A stretch of 64,000 nt of DNA from Actinoplanes regularis (GTDB lineage Bacteria > Actinomycetota > Actinomycetes > Mycobacteriales > Micromonosporaceae). This document shows positions 16,635 through 24,932 of this stretch, piece by piece. The notes beneath the pieces are model-generated. The model was not told where the DNA came from and searched no databases. It worked only from the letters and a program-made list of their open reading frames with translations. Position 1 is the first letter of the stretch; each line of letters starts with the position of its first letter. Made by a program: the position numbers and the translations under genes. The DNA lies in contig NZ_FZNR01000018.1 in assembly GCF_900188005.1 (NCBI RefSeq), forward strand, positions 62,001 through 126,000, given 5' to 3'.

Positions 16635-17306
16635 ATGGCGGGGTGGGACGTGGTTTGGGACGAGCAGACCCGCACGGGACTGGAGACCGCACTGAACGAG
16701 GCCGAGGTCGTGGGGCTTCGCCTGAATTCCTCCGATCAGACGTGTGAGCTGCTGCTACATGTGTGCGCTCAGCCCGAGCGAGCGACGGGGGATCCGGATC
16801 CACGCCGGGTGCTCCGCCTGCTGAGGGCGACGCGGATCCGGGTGCTTCTCCGCGAGGACCGGCTGGGTGACTACGGCCCGGCGATCCCGTTGGCCGACCT
16901 GGACGATGTGGAATCCTTCTTCAGATCGATCGGCGGCTGGGACGCGATGTACGGCTGGGAGTACCTCGACCGGCCCTCGCGCACCGACGACTGGCCGGAG
17001 GAGCCGAGCCTCACCGTCGACCTTCGACCGGGTCCCGCGTCGCATTCGCTGTTCTGGTTCACCGAGTGCTGGAAACCCGGCGACGACACGCGCCTCTGCA
17101 TCGAGGGCACGGTGGACTTCGAGGATCTTGAAATCACGTACGCGGACCGTACGGCCGAACCTCTCGAGCAGTTCATCGCCGAGGGGCGACTGTGGTGGGA
17201 CGTGCTGTTCGGCCGGACCAAGCATCCACCGCAGGTGCAGGTGACCTCGGCGGAAGCCCCGTCCTGGCGGGGCCGCCGACCCGGCAGCACTTTCGTGGGC
17301 GGCTGA
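16635..17306 (+). CDS. hypothetical protein
   Basis: A 223-residue soluble protein starting MAGWDVVWDEQTRTGLETAL, rich in Trp and acidic residues (DAMYGWEYLDRPSRTDDWPE; HSLFWFTECWKPGDDT; LWWDVLFGR). No signal peptide or membrane helix. I do not recognise the family. The compact alpha/beta composition resembles small actinobacterial proteins with no assigned function. ATG 16620 is an alternative start five codons upstream; upstream of that the frame continues open, but with non-coding character overlapping the minus-strand gene. Confidence 0.65.
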   Translation: MAGWDVVWDEQTRTGLETALNEAEVVGLRLNSSDQTCELLLHVCAQPERATGDPDPRRVLRLLRATRIRVLLREDRLGDYGPAIPLADLDDVESFFRSIGGWDAMYGWEYLDRPSRTDDWPEEPSLTVDLRPGPASHSLFWFTECWKPGDDTRLCIEGTVDFEDLEITYADRTAEPLEQFIAEGRLWWDVLFGRTKHPPQVQVTSAEAPSWRGRRPGSTFVGG

Positions 17307-17442
17307 GCTGATCCTCGGCACACACCCGTCATCAGGCAACCGGCCGGCACGCCGTACCGAGCCCGGCATCGCAGGAAAGTTTCCGCAATATCTTGGTCCG
17401 GCGGGTTACTCAGCAGCTTGCTCTGTGCCTATAGTCGCTTGC

Positions 17443-17670
17443 ATGAGAGACAAACGCCCTAAATTGATGGGCACCTTCGAGATCGGGATCCGCCTGGGCT
17501 CCATCAGCCGGCAGCGGGTCAACCAACTGACCATCAAGACCCACTTCCCCAAGCCCGCCGCCACCCTCGCGCAGGGCCGCGTCTGGCTCGCCGAGGACGT
17601 CGAGGAGTGGATCACCGTGCACCGCACCGAACCGGCGAGAAGCATCGGGAAGGCGACCTCGAAAGCCTGA
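17443..17670 (+). CDS. small winged-helix/AlpA-like DNA-binding protein
   Basis: A 75-residue basic protein: MGTFEIGIRLGSISRQRVNQ, then FPKPAATLAQGRVWLAEDVEEWI. This is the pattern of MerR/AlpA/excisionase-type winged-helix proteins: a recognition helix around SRQRVNQL, a FPxP turn and a WxxxDVExWI end. Such proteins act as excisionases or activators of mobile-element genes, or as small regulators. No integrase is adjacent. The ATG follows a short A/G-rich leader. Confidence 0.75.
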   Translation: MRDKRPKLMGTFEIGIRLGSISRQRVNQLTIKTHFPKPAATLAQGRVWLAEDVEEWITVHRTEPARSIGKATSKA

Positions 17671-17836
17671 TTCCCCTCCCCCTCCTTTGAGACCGCTCCC
17701 CCGTCGCCAAGACCCTGGAAACGACCCCGAGGACCCCACACTCGACGCGCTCGCCACAGCGACCCTCCAGGAGGTGCACATCCTGGAGCCGCGCCACCAC
17801 CCACAACAGCCGGACCATCCTCGAGCACCCAGCGAG

Positions 17837-18490
17837 CTACCCGGATTCGAAGGCGGCCAGGTGCCGGGAGCGGGCAGCGGTCAGGTGCTCCCGCATCGCG
17901 CCCTCCGCCGCCTCCGGGTCACCGGCCGCGATCGCCGCCGCGACGAGTTCGTGCTCCTGCCGGGTCGACCCGGTCTCGGTGTACGGGAAGTAGAGCCGGT
18001 GGATGTGCAAGTGTGCGTGCAGCCGCGTGATCGACTCCCGGAGCAGCGGATTCCCCGCCGCCACCGCGATCAGGTCGTGAAACCGCGCGTCCGCCGCCGT
18101 GAACGCCCCGTGTGACCGGGTGGCGCCCACCACGTACCCGACCGAGGCCTCGGCCCGCAGCTCCGCCCGCTGCGCGCCGGTCGCCCGCCCCGCCGCCCAC
18201 CGGGCGGCGGCCGTCTCCAGCACCAACCGCATGTCGAACATGTCGGCGAACTCGGCACGCGTCAGCAGCGGGCTGACCGTGTACCCGGCGAGCGGCCGTT
18301 TCCGCAGCAGCCCCTCCGACTCGAGACGGGCCAGCGCCTCGCGCACCGGAGTCGGCGACACATCCAGATCGCGTGCGAGCGCGTCGATGTTGACCCGGTC
18401 CTCCGGCGCCAGCCGATGCTCCAGAATGAGCGATCTCAGCTGCTCGTACACATCGTCGCTGAGCACGGAGCGGCGAATCGGCCCGGACAT
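17837..18490 (-). CDS. GntR-family (FCD) transcriptional regulator of the fucose operon
   Basis: A 217-residue FadR-subfamily regulator. The N-terminal winged helix is residues about 7-70 (LSDDVYEQLRSLILEHRLAP, DALARDLDVSPTPVREALARLESEGLL). The C-terminal FCD domain carries the metal/ligand pattern: DMRLVLE, FHDLIAVAAGNPLL and H-rich LHAHLHIHRLYF, then QEHELVAAAIAAGD. It is divergent from the sugar-catabolic operon; the 14-base palindrome GATCCTATAGGATC between them is the likely operator. The start at 18490 was preferred over 18529 because GGAAGG lies six bases upstream. Family knowledge predicts repression relieved by a sugar acid (for example L-fuconate or a keto-deoxy acid); that ligand is inferred. 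Confidence 0.88.
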   Translation of the reverse strand: MSGPIRRSVLSDDVYEQLRSLILEHRLAPEDRVNIDALARDLDVSPTPVREALARLESEGLLRKRPLAGYTVSPLLTRAEFADMFDMRLVLETAAARWAAGRATGAQRAELRAEASVGYVVGATRSHGAFTAADARFHDLIAVAAGNPLLRESITRLHAHLHIHRLYFPYTETGSTRQEHELVAAAIAAGDPEAAEGAMREHLTAARSRHLAAFESG

Positions 18491-18553
18491 CGGCCCTTCC
18501 TGACCTTGACTGACCGTTGACTGACGCATCGAAACGGATTAAACAGGTACGCG

Positions 18554-18567
18554 GATCCTATAGGATC
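18554..18567. promoter_or_regulatory. GntR operator (predicted), perfect palindrome
   Basis: GATCCTATAGGATC is a perfect 14-base palindrome midway between the divergent GntR gene (start 18490) and the operon start (18586). Its TATAG core could overlap a -10 box, which would allow direct repression. Confidence 0.65.
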
Positions 18568-18585
18568 TACGAAAGGACCGCCAAA

Positions 18586-19659
18586 ATGGATCGGTTCGAG
18601 GGCGGGCCAGTGGATCCGCTCGAGAGGGTGCCGCTGGGCGGCACCGGCGTCACCGTCACCCGCCTCGGCATGGGCCTGGCCCCGATCGGCGGCCTGTTCA
18701 CCCCGGTCGGCGACGCCGGCGCGATCGCCGCCGTCGACGCCGCCTGGCGGCACGGCGTGCGCTTCTTCGACACCGCCCCGCTGTACGGCGCGGGGCTCTC
18801 CGAACGCCGCACCGGCGCCGCGCTCCGCGACCGCGACGACTTCGTGCTGGCCACCAAGGTCGGCCGCCGTCTGGTCCCGGCACGAAACGCCACCGAGGTC
18901 GGCCGCCGCCCGGTCCCGGCACGAAACGCCACCAAGGTCGGCCGCCGCCCGGTCCCGGCCCGGGACGGCACGAAGGACCTGTGGTCCGAGCCATCCGGCG
19001 CGGCACCGGTCTGGGACTTCAGCGCCGCCGGTGTGCGTACGCAGCACCGCGAGAGCCTCGAGCGCCTGGGCCTGGACAGCGTCGACGTCCTGCACCTGCA
19101 CGACCCGGACGACCACTTCGCGCAGGCCCTGCACGACGCCCTGCCCGCCCTCGTCGAACTGCGCCGCGAGGGCGCCGTACGGGCCGTCTCGGCGGGTATG
19201 AACCAGTCCGCGATGCTCACCGCGTTCGCCCGCACCGGCCACTTCGACTGTTTCCTGCTCGCCGGCCGGTACACGCTGCTGGACCAGTCCGGCCTGGCCG
19301 ACCTGCTTCCCGAGTGCGCGCGGCGGGGCATCTCGGTGATCTGCGGCGGCGTCTACAACTCCGGTCTGCTCGCCGACCCCGATCGCAATCGGACCTTCGA
19401 CTATCGGACCGCCACGCCGGAGCTGGTCGCCAAGGCACGGGCGATGGGCGACGTGTGCGCTCGGCACGGCGTACCGCTGAGAGCCGCGGCGCTCCAGTTT
19501 CCCCTGGCGCATCCCGCTGTCGCGACCGTCCTGATCGGGATGCGCTCGGCTGCGGAGGCGGCCGACGCGGCCGCGATGGCCGCCGTCGAACTCCCCGGCG
19601 CGCTCTGGCACGACCTGATCAGGGCCGGTCTGCTCGACCCCGAGGTCCCGCACCCGTGA
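18586..19659 (+). CDS. aldo-keto reductase, probable L-fucose (aldose) 1-dehydrogenase
   Basis: A 357-residue AKR barrel enzyme with the catalytic set Asp62, Tyr67 (FFDTAPLYGAG), Lys91 (LATKVGR) and His in VLHLHDPDD. It opens the operon and is expected to oxidise L-fucose (or a similar 6-deoxy or aldose sugar) at C1 to the lactone. The start follows GAAAGGA. An insertion of three in-frame 13-residue tandem repeats (residues 92-130, GRRxVPARxxTxV) lies directly after the catalytic Lys strand. This loop usually holds a short sugar-binding segment, so it may alter specificity or be tolerated as a flexible loop. The stop overlaps the next gene by four bases. Confidence 0.85.
   Translation: MDRFEGGPVDPLERVPLGGTGVTVTRLGMGLAPIGGLFTPVGDAGAIAAVDAAWRHGVRFFDTAPLYGAGLSERRTGAALRDRDDFVLATKVGRRLVPARNATEVGRRPVPARNATKVGRRPVPARDGTKDLWSEPSGAAPVWDFSAAGVRTQHRESLERLGLDSVDVLHLHDPDDHFAQALHDALPALVELRREGAVRAVSAGMNQSAMLTAFARTGHFDCFLLAGRYTLLDQSGLADLLPECARRGISVICGGVYNSGLLADPDRNRTFDYRTATPELVAKARAMGDVCARHGVPLRAAALQFPLAHPAVATVLIGMRSAAEAADAAAMAAVELPGALWHDLIRAGLLDPEVPHP
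18859..18975 (+). repeat. three 39-base in-frame tandem repeats
   Basis: The units are 18859-18897, 18898-18936 and 18937-18975, each starting GTCGGCCGCCG; unit 3 differs most, in its second half. The length is a multiple of three, so the aldo-keto reductase frame survives. Confidence 0.9.
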
Positions 19660-20474
19660 TCGTCGACGCGCACCACCACCTGTGGACCGCGGACTATCCG
19701 TGGCTGGCCGCCGACGGCCTGGCCCCGATCCGGCGCGACTACACCATGGCCGACCTGCGGCCGCACCTGGCCGCGGCCGGCGTGCAGCGCACCGTGCTGG
19801 TCGAGGGCGGGCTCTGCCGGGCCGCCGAGACCAGCCGTTTCCTCGCCCTGGCCGCGCACACGCCGGAGATCGCCGGCGTGGTCGGCTGGGCCGATCTCGC
19901 CGACCCGGACCTGCGGGCCATGCTGGCACGCCACCGGTCCGGGCCGGGCGGGGACCGGCTGGTCGGGGTCCGCGATCAGGTCCAGGCCGGCCCCGACGAC
20001 CTGCTCGACCAGCCGGGGGTACGGGCCGGCCTGGCCACCGTGGCCGACGCCGGGCTGGTCAACGAGCTGGTGGTGCGGGCCGGGCAGCTGCCCGCGGTGG
20101 CCCGGGCGGCCGCCGCCCTGCCGGAGTCCACGTTCGTCCTCGATCACCTGGGCAAGCCGCCGATCGGTGACCTGGCCGGCTGGCTCCGGCTGATCACCCC
20201 GGTGGCCGCCCGTCCGAACGTGGTGGCGAAGCTGTCCGGTCTGGTCACCGAGGCCGGCCCGGGGTGGACGCGGGCGGGCCTGCGGCCGTACGTGCAGGCC
20301 GCGCTCGAACTGTTCGGCCCGGACCGGCTGATGTTCGGTTCGGACTGGCCGGTGTGCGAGGTGGTGGCGACGTACGAGGAGGTCGTCGCCGTGCTCACCG
20401 GCATCCTCGGCGGCCGCCCCGCCGACGTCTTCGGCCGTACCGCGACCCGCGTCTACCGATTGGAGCACTCGTGA
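19656..20474 (+). CDS. amidohydrolase, probable L-fuconolactone hydrolase
   Basis: A 272-residue metal-dependent hydrolase of the COG3618 type. The N-terminal HxH motif sits in IVDAHHHLWTADYPWL, FVLDHLGKPPIGD supplies further His/Asp, and FGSDWPVCE carries the C-terminal Asp. COG3618 proteins include L-fucono-1,5-lactonase and L-rhamnono-lactonase, which fits this position between sugar dehydrogenase and acid dehydratase. The GTG start overlaps the preceding stop by four bases (GTGA), as does its own stop with the next gene, indicating translational coupling. Cytoplasmic, no signal peptide. Confidence 0.85.
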   Translation: MIVDAHHHLWTADYPWLAADGLAPIRRDYTMADLRPHLAAAGVQRTVLVEGGLCRAAETSRFLALAAHTPEIAGVVGWADLADPDLRAMLARHRSGPGGDRLVGVRDQVQAGPDDLLDQPGVRAGLATVADAGLVNELVVRAGQLPAVARAAAALPESTFVLDHLGKPPIGDLAGWLRLITPVAARPNVVAKLSGLVTEAGPGWTRAGLRPYVQAALELFGPDRLMFGSDWPVCEVVATYEEVVAVLTGILGGRPADVFGRTATRVYRLEHS

Positions 20475-21295
20475 GGTACCTGCGCATCGGAGCACCGGGG
20501 GCGGAGCGTCCCGTCCTGTACGCCGACGGAGCGCTGCGCGACCTGTCCGGCGTCACCCCGGACATCGACGGCGAGTTCCTGGCCGGCGGCGGGTACCGCG
20601 GCGACCCGGCCGAGCTGCCGATGGCGGATCTGGACGGGCACCGGATCGGGGCGCCGATCGCCCGGCCCGGCGTGGTGCTCTGTGTCGGGCAGAACTACGC
20701 CGCGCACGCCGCCGAGTCCGGGGCGCCGCCACCCGCCGAGCCGATCGTCTTCTACAAGGCGCCGAACACGGTGATCGGCCCGGACGACGACATCCTGATC
20801 CCGCCCGGCGCGAAGCGCGTCGACTGGGAGGTGGAGCTGGGCGTGGTGATCGGCCGGACCACGCGGTACGCCGCGAGCCCCGACGAGGCCCGCGAGTGCG
20901 TCGCCGGCTATGTCCTCTCCAACGACGTGTCCGAGCGCGAGTACCAGCTGGAGCGCTCCGGCGGACAGTGGTCCAAGGGCAAGTCCTGCGAGACGTTCAA
21001 CCCGCTCGGGCCGTGGCTGGTCACCCCGGACGAGCTGAGCTTCCCGCTGCGGCTGCGCTCCTGGGTCAACGACGCGACGCGCCAGGACTCCAGCACCGCC
21101 GACATGATCTTCGACGTCGGGTTCCTGATCTGGCATCTCTCCCAGTTCACCGTCCTCGAACCGGGCGACCTGATCAACACCGGGACGCCGCAGGGGGTGG
21201 CGCTGGGCGGGCGGTTCCCGTATCTGAGCGCGGGTGACGTGGTGGAGCTGGAGATCACCGGTCTGGGCCGGCAGCGCAGCGTGGTCAAAGGATGA
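20471..21295 (+). CDS. fumarylacetoacetate hydrolase family protein, probable diketo-deoxy-fuconate hydrolase
   Basis: A 274-residue FAH-fold enzyme. It has GVVLCVGQNYAAHAAESG (family start), IVFYKAPNTVIGPDD, DWEVELGVVIGR (metal-binding Glu/Glu), YVLSNDVSERE (Asp) and LINTGTPQGVALG near the end. In the non-phosphorylative L-fucose route, FAH enzymes cleave 2,4-diketo-3-deoxy-L-fuconate to pyruvate and L-lactate. This assignment comes from operon context, because the family also contains hydratases and decarboxylases. GTG start overlapping the upstream stop; its own stop overlaps the downstream ATG. Confidence 0.85.
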   Translation: MRYLRIGAPGAERPVLYADGALRDLSGVTPDIDGEFLAGGGYRGDPAELPMADLDGHRIGAPIARPGVVLCVGQNYAAHAAESGAPPPAEPIVFYKAPNTVIGPDDDILIPPGAKRVDWEVELGVVIGRTTRYAASPDEARECVAGYVLSNDVSEREYQLERSGGQWSKGKSCETFNPLGPWLVTPDELSFPLRLRSWVNDATRQDSSTADMIFDVGFLIWHLSQFTVLEPGDLINTGTPQGVALGGRFPYLSAGDVVELEITGLGRQRSVVKG

Positions 21296-22566
21296 CGATC
21301 GCGGCGGTCACCTCGTACGACATCCGCTTTCCGACCTCGCGTGAGCTGGACGGCTCGGACGCGATGAACCCGGATCCGGACTACTCGGCGGCCTATGTGG
21401 TCCTGCGCGCCGAGGACGGCTCGGAGGGGCACGGGTTCACCTTCACCATCGGGCGCGGCAACGAGGTGTGCCGGGCGGCCCTCGACGCCCTCGCCCCGAT
21501 GATCCTCGGGCAGCCCCTGGACGACCTGGGGGAACTCTACCGGCGGCTCACCCACGACTCGCAGATCCGCTGGCTCGGCCCGGAGAAGGGGGTCATGCAC
21601 CTGGCCGCGGCGGCGCTCGTGAACGCCGCGTGGGACCTGCGGGCCAAGCGGGCCGGGCTGCCGTTGTGGGCGCTGTTGTCGTCGCTCTCCCCCGACGAGC
21701 TCGTCGACCTGGTCGACTGGCGGTACCTGACCGACGCGCTGACGCCGGCGGCCGCGCGCGACCTCCTGCTCTCCGCCGCGGATCAGCGCGAGACCCGTGC
21801 GAGCTTCCTCAAACGGCACGGTTACCCCGCCTACACCACCTCGGCGGGCTGGCTCGGCTACCCGGACGAGAAGATCGAACGGCTGGCGCGGGAGGCCGTC
21901 GACGCGGGCTTCCAGATGATCAAGCTGAAGGTGGGCGCGGACCTGGCGGACGACGTACGCCGGCTGGCGCTGGCCCGCGCGGTGGTCGGCCCCGGCATCC
22001 GCATCGCCGTCGACGCCAACCAGCGCTGGGACGTCCCGGACGCGATCGCCTGGACGACCGCGCTGGCGAAGTACGACCCGTGGTGGATCGAGGAGCCGAC
22101 CAGCCCGGACGACGTGCTCGGCCACGCGGCGATCCGGCGGGCGGTGCACCCGGTGCGGGTCGCCACCGGCGAGCATGTCGCGAACCGCGTGGTGTTCAAG
22201 CAGCTGCTGCAGGCCGGCGCGATCGACGTCGTCCAGCTCGACGCCTGCCGGGTCGCCGGCGTCAACGAGAACGTGGCGATCCTGTTGCTCGCCGCCGCGT
22301 ACGGCAAGCCGGTCTGCCCGCACGCCGGCGGGGTGGGCCTCTGCGAGGTGGTCCGGCACTTCTCCTTCTTCGACTTCGTCGCGGTCTCCGGCTCGCTCGA
22401 CGACCGGGTCATCGAGTACGTCGACCATCTGCACGAGCACTTCGTCGACCCGGCGACGGTGGTCGGCGGCCGCTACCTGGCCCCGGCCGCCCCGGGTTTC
22501 TCCACCCAGATGCGTCCCGAGTCGCTGGCCCGGTACGCCTACCCGGAAGGCAGGGCATGGTCGTGA
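21292..22566 (+). CDS. fucD: L-fuconate dehydratase (enolase superfamily)
   Basis: A 424-residue enolase-superfamily enzyme. Key residues line up with characterised L-fuconate dehydratase: Lys211-x-Lys213 (MIKLKVG), Asp241 and Asn243 (VDANQRWD), Glu267 (WWIEEPTSPDD), Glu294 (TGEHVANR) and His344 (PHAGGVGLCE). It dehydrates L-fuconate to 2-keto-3-deoxy-L-fuconate, the committed step, and its strong family match anchors the pathway call for the whole operon. The ATG overlaps the FAH stop (ATGA). The length of about 424 is typical (human and Xanthomonas enzymes about 440). Confidence 0.9.
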   Translation: MTIAAVTSYDIRFPTSRELDGSDAMNPDPDYSAAYVVLRAEDGSEGHGFTFTIGRGNEVCRAALDALAPMILGQPLDDLGELYRRLTHDSQIRWLGPEKGVMHLAAAALVNAAWDLRAKRAGLPLWALLSSLSPDELVDLVDWRYLTDALTPAAARDLLLSAADQRETRASFLKRHGYPAYTTSAGWLGYPDEKIERLAREAVDAGFQMIKLKVGADLADDVRRLALARAVVGPGIRIAVDANQRWDVPDAIAWTTALAKYDPWWIEEPTSPDDVLGHAAIRRAVHPVRVATGEHVANRVVFKQLLQAGAIDVVQLDACRVAGVNENVAILLLAAAYGKPVCPHAGGVGLCEVVRHFSFFDFVAVSGSLDDRVIEYVDHLHEHFVDPATVVGGRYLAPAAPGFSTQMRPESLARYAYPEGRAWS

Positions 22567-23330
22567 ACGATCTGGACGGTCTGGTCGCGGCGATCACCGG
22601 CGGTGGTTCGGGCATCGGCGCGGCCTGCGCCCGGCGCCTCGCCGCGGCGGGCGCCAAGGTGGGCATCCTCGACCTGGAACCCGCGAAGGCTCCGGGGCTG
22701 CGGCTCGAGACGGACGTCCGCGACGCGGCGTCGCTGGAGGGCGCCATGCGGTCGCTCGCCGAGGCGTACGGAGGCATCGACATCCTGGTCAACAGCGCCG
22801 GCGTCAGCGCGGTCGGCTCCGTCGAGGCCAACGACGACGCCGAGTGGAACCGCGTCCTCGACGTCAACGTCACCGGTGTCGCCCGCGCCAGCCGCGCCGC
22901 CCTGCCCTACCTGCGCCGCAGCCGCACCCCGGTGATCGTCAACCTCTCCTCGATCGCCGCCACCGCCGGCCTGGTCGAGCGCGCCCTCTACTGCGCGTCG
23001 AAGGGCGCGGTCCACGCGCTGACCCTGGCGATGGCCGCCGACCTGGTCACCGAGGGGATCCGGGTGTGCTGCGTGGCCCCGGGCACGGTGGACACGCCCT
23101 GGGTCGCCCGCCTGCTCGCCCGCACCGACGACCCCGGCGCGGAGAAGGCACGCCTCGCCGCCCGCCAGCCGACCGGCCGCCTGGTCACCGCCGACGAGGT
23201 CGCCGCCGCCGTCCAGTACCTGGCCAGCCCCTACGCCGGCGCCACCACCGGAATGTCCCTCGCCGTCGACGGCGGCATGTCCGGCCTGCGCCTTCCCTCC
23301 CCCGACCCGGACGCTTTGCCGACCCGCTGA
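22557..23330 (+). CDS. SDR oxidoreductase, probable 2-keto-3-deoxy-L-fuconate dehydrogenase
   Basis: A 257-residue classical short-chain dehydrogenase. It has TGGGSGIGAACARRL (nucleotide-binding Gly motif), NSAGVSAVGS, NLSSIAATAG (catalytic Ser), YCASKGAVHAL (Tyr and Lys) and PGTVDTPWV. An acidic residue after strand 2 (ILDLEP) favours NAD. Expected role: oxidise 2-keto-3-deoxy-L-fuconate at C4 to the diketo acid used by the FAH enzyme encoded two genes upstream. The ATG at 22557 overlaps the fucD stop by ten bases; GTG 22563 is an alternative start. Last gene of the operon. Confidence 0.87.
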   Translation: MVVNDLDGLVAAITGGGSGIGAACARRLAAAGAKVGILDLEPAKAPGLRLETDVRDAASLEGAMRSLAEAYGGIDILVNSAGVSAVGSVEANDDAEWNRVLDVNVTGVARASRAALPYLRRSRTPVIVNLSSIAATAGLVERALYCASKGAVHALTLAMAADLVTEGIRVCCVAPGTVDTPWVARLLARTDDPGAEKARLAARQPTGRLVTADEVAAAVQYLASPYAGATTGMSLAVDGGMSGLRLPSPDPDALPTR

Positions 23331-23630
23331 TCCCGCACGGCCGGCCCGCGGTGCCGCTCACCCCCATTGCTCCGGTACGACCGATGGGGTCCCGTCGCCA
23401 GGCCTCGCGGCCACGTCCCGTGCCGCCCTCGCGCGGCGTCCGCTCGGCGCCGGGCCGCGGCCGCGCGTCCCGCCGACGGAGGGGATGTCCCCAGTTGGAC
23501 GGTCTGTGACCTACGGGATTGACAATGATTCTGGATTTCGCGAAATTTGATCACCCTGGCGGTAAACCATCTCCAGCCCCGACCACGTCATCCTGATGTA
23601 ACCCCGGCGGACCCCTCGATTGCGAGAGCC
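23331..23630. other. intergenic region after fucose operon
   Basis: I see no gene. The first two thirds are GC-rich with Arg-rich spurious frames; the last 100 bases become AT-richer (TGGATTTCGCGAAATTTGAT contains the palindrome TTTCGCGAAA) and are the likely promoter region of the L,D-transpeptidase gene. No convincing operon terminator with a T-run was found. Confidence 0.5.
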
Positions 23631-24872
23631 ATGATCCAGCGACGCAAAGTCATCATCGGCACACTGGGTGTAGCCGCTGCGGCCACGGCCGCCGGTTGCT
23701 CCACCCGTGCCTCAGCCAACGGTGGCAACCCCGTCTGGACCGATCCGGTGGGGCACACCGAGGAGGCGACGGCCGCGCCGATCGCCGCGCGGGTGCAGGT
23801 GGCCGTGACGCCGGCGGACAAGGCCACCGGGGTCGGCCTGACGAATCCGATCGTGGTCAGCGCTCAGGAGGGCACGGTGCAGTCGGTCACCGTCACCGCC
23901 GGCAAGACGAAGATCGACGGCACCCTGCAGGCCGACGGCACCTGGCAGTCCACCGACGACCTCGCCTACGACAAGACGTACAAGGTGGTCGTGACCGCGG
24001 CCGACGCGTCGGGCACGACGTCCGAGCAGACCTCGACCTTCGCCACGCTCAAGCCGAAGCACCTCGCCCGGATCACGTTCCAGGCCAATGCGATGAGCGC
24101 GCTCAAGGACGGCGGGACCTACGGCGCCGGGCAGCCGGTGATCATCGCGTTCAGCCGCTCCGTCGACAAGGAGGTCGCGGAGAAGGCGATCGAGATCACG
24201 ACGTCGCCGTCGGTCGAGGGCAAGTTCTACTGGGTGAACAACAGCACCGTGCACTGGCGGCCGGCGAAGTACTGGACCGGTGGCAGCACGGTCAAGGTGA
24301 GCGTCAACGTGCTCGGCAAGGACCTCGGCAAGGGGGTCTACGGCGAGAAGAACGCGTCGGCCGACTTCCGGATCGGGCGCCAGCTGATCGCGATCGCCGA
24401 CACCCGGACGCACCTCACGAAGGTCTACATCGACGGCAAGCTCGTCCGCACCATGAAGAGCAGCTTCGGCAGGGGCGGCACCGCCACCGGCTCGAAGGGC
24501 GAGAAGATCAGCTATTGGACGGCCGGCGGTCCGCACGTCGTGCTCTCCAAGGAGCGCAAGCACTCGATGAGCTCGGCGAGCTACGGCATCACCGACCCGA
24601 AGGACCCGAACTACTACGACTCCCCCGACATCGAGTTCTGCACCCGGATCTCCTACTCCGGTGAGTTCCTGCACGCCGCCCCGTGGAACAAGGTGCTGGG
24701 CCAGGCCAACAGGTCGCACGGCTGCGTCAACCTGAGCACTTCCGACGCCAAGTGGGTCTACGAGAACTTCCTGATCGGCGACGTCGTCGACGTCAAGAAC
24801 AGCCCGCAGACGCTGAACATCACCAACGGAGTCGGCGACTGGACCGTCCCGTTCGACAAGTACGGTCGCTGA
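23631..24872 (+). CDS. L,D-transpeptidase lipoprotein (Ig-like plus YkuD)
   Basis: A 413-residue cell-wall enzyme that makes 3-3 cross-links. The N-terminus has a lipoprotein signal with RR and lipobox ATAAGC, placing lipidated Cys at residue 23. Two Ig-like domains follow (about 55-135 and 140-240, the second a typical LDT IgD domain with WRPAKYWTGGSTVKV). The YkuD catalytic domain (about 245-390) contains FLHAAPW and the active-site motif SHGCVNLS with the nucleophilic Cys. Such enzymes are common in mycolic and filamentous actinobacteria and confer beta-lactam-tolerant cross-linking. The start was chosen because earlier codons lie outside the signal peptide. Stands alone. Confidence 0.92.
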   Translation: MIQRRKVIIGTLGVAAAATAAGCSTRASANGGNPVWTDPVGHTEEATAAPIAARVQVAVTPADKATGVGLTNPIVVSAQEGTVQSVTVTAGKTKIDGTLQADGTWQSTDDLAYDKTYKVVVTAADASGTTSEQTSTFATLKPKHLARITFQANAMSALKDGGTYGAGQPVIIAFSRSVDKEVAEKAIEITTSPSVEGKFYWVNNSTVHWRPAKYWTGGSTVKVSVNVLGKDLGKGVYGEKNASADFRIGRQLIAIADTRTHLTKVYIDGKLVRTMKSSFGRGGTATGSKGEKISYWTAGGPHVVLSKERKHSMSSASYGITDPKDPNYYDSPDIEFCTRISYSGEFLHAAPWNKVLGQANRSHGCVNLSTSDAKWVYENFLIGDVVDVKNSPQTLNITNGVGDWTVPFDKYGR

Positions 24873-24932
24873 CCGGGCCCGTCGTACCGAGCGGTCGGTG
24901 CGGACCGGTGACCCGGCCCGCACCGACCGATC

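Noticed and set aside
18859..18975. Possible CRISPR-like repeat
   Set aside because: The units are directly adjacent with no spacers and remain in frame inside a protein gene; it is a minisatellite.
18436..19929. Long minus-strand frame across the aldo-keto reductase
   Set aside because: It repeats the AAADLGGV pattern only because of the 39-base tandem repeats in the real gene; no start signal.
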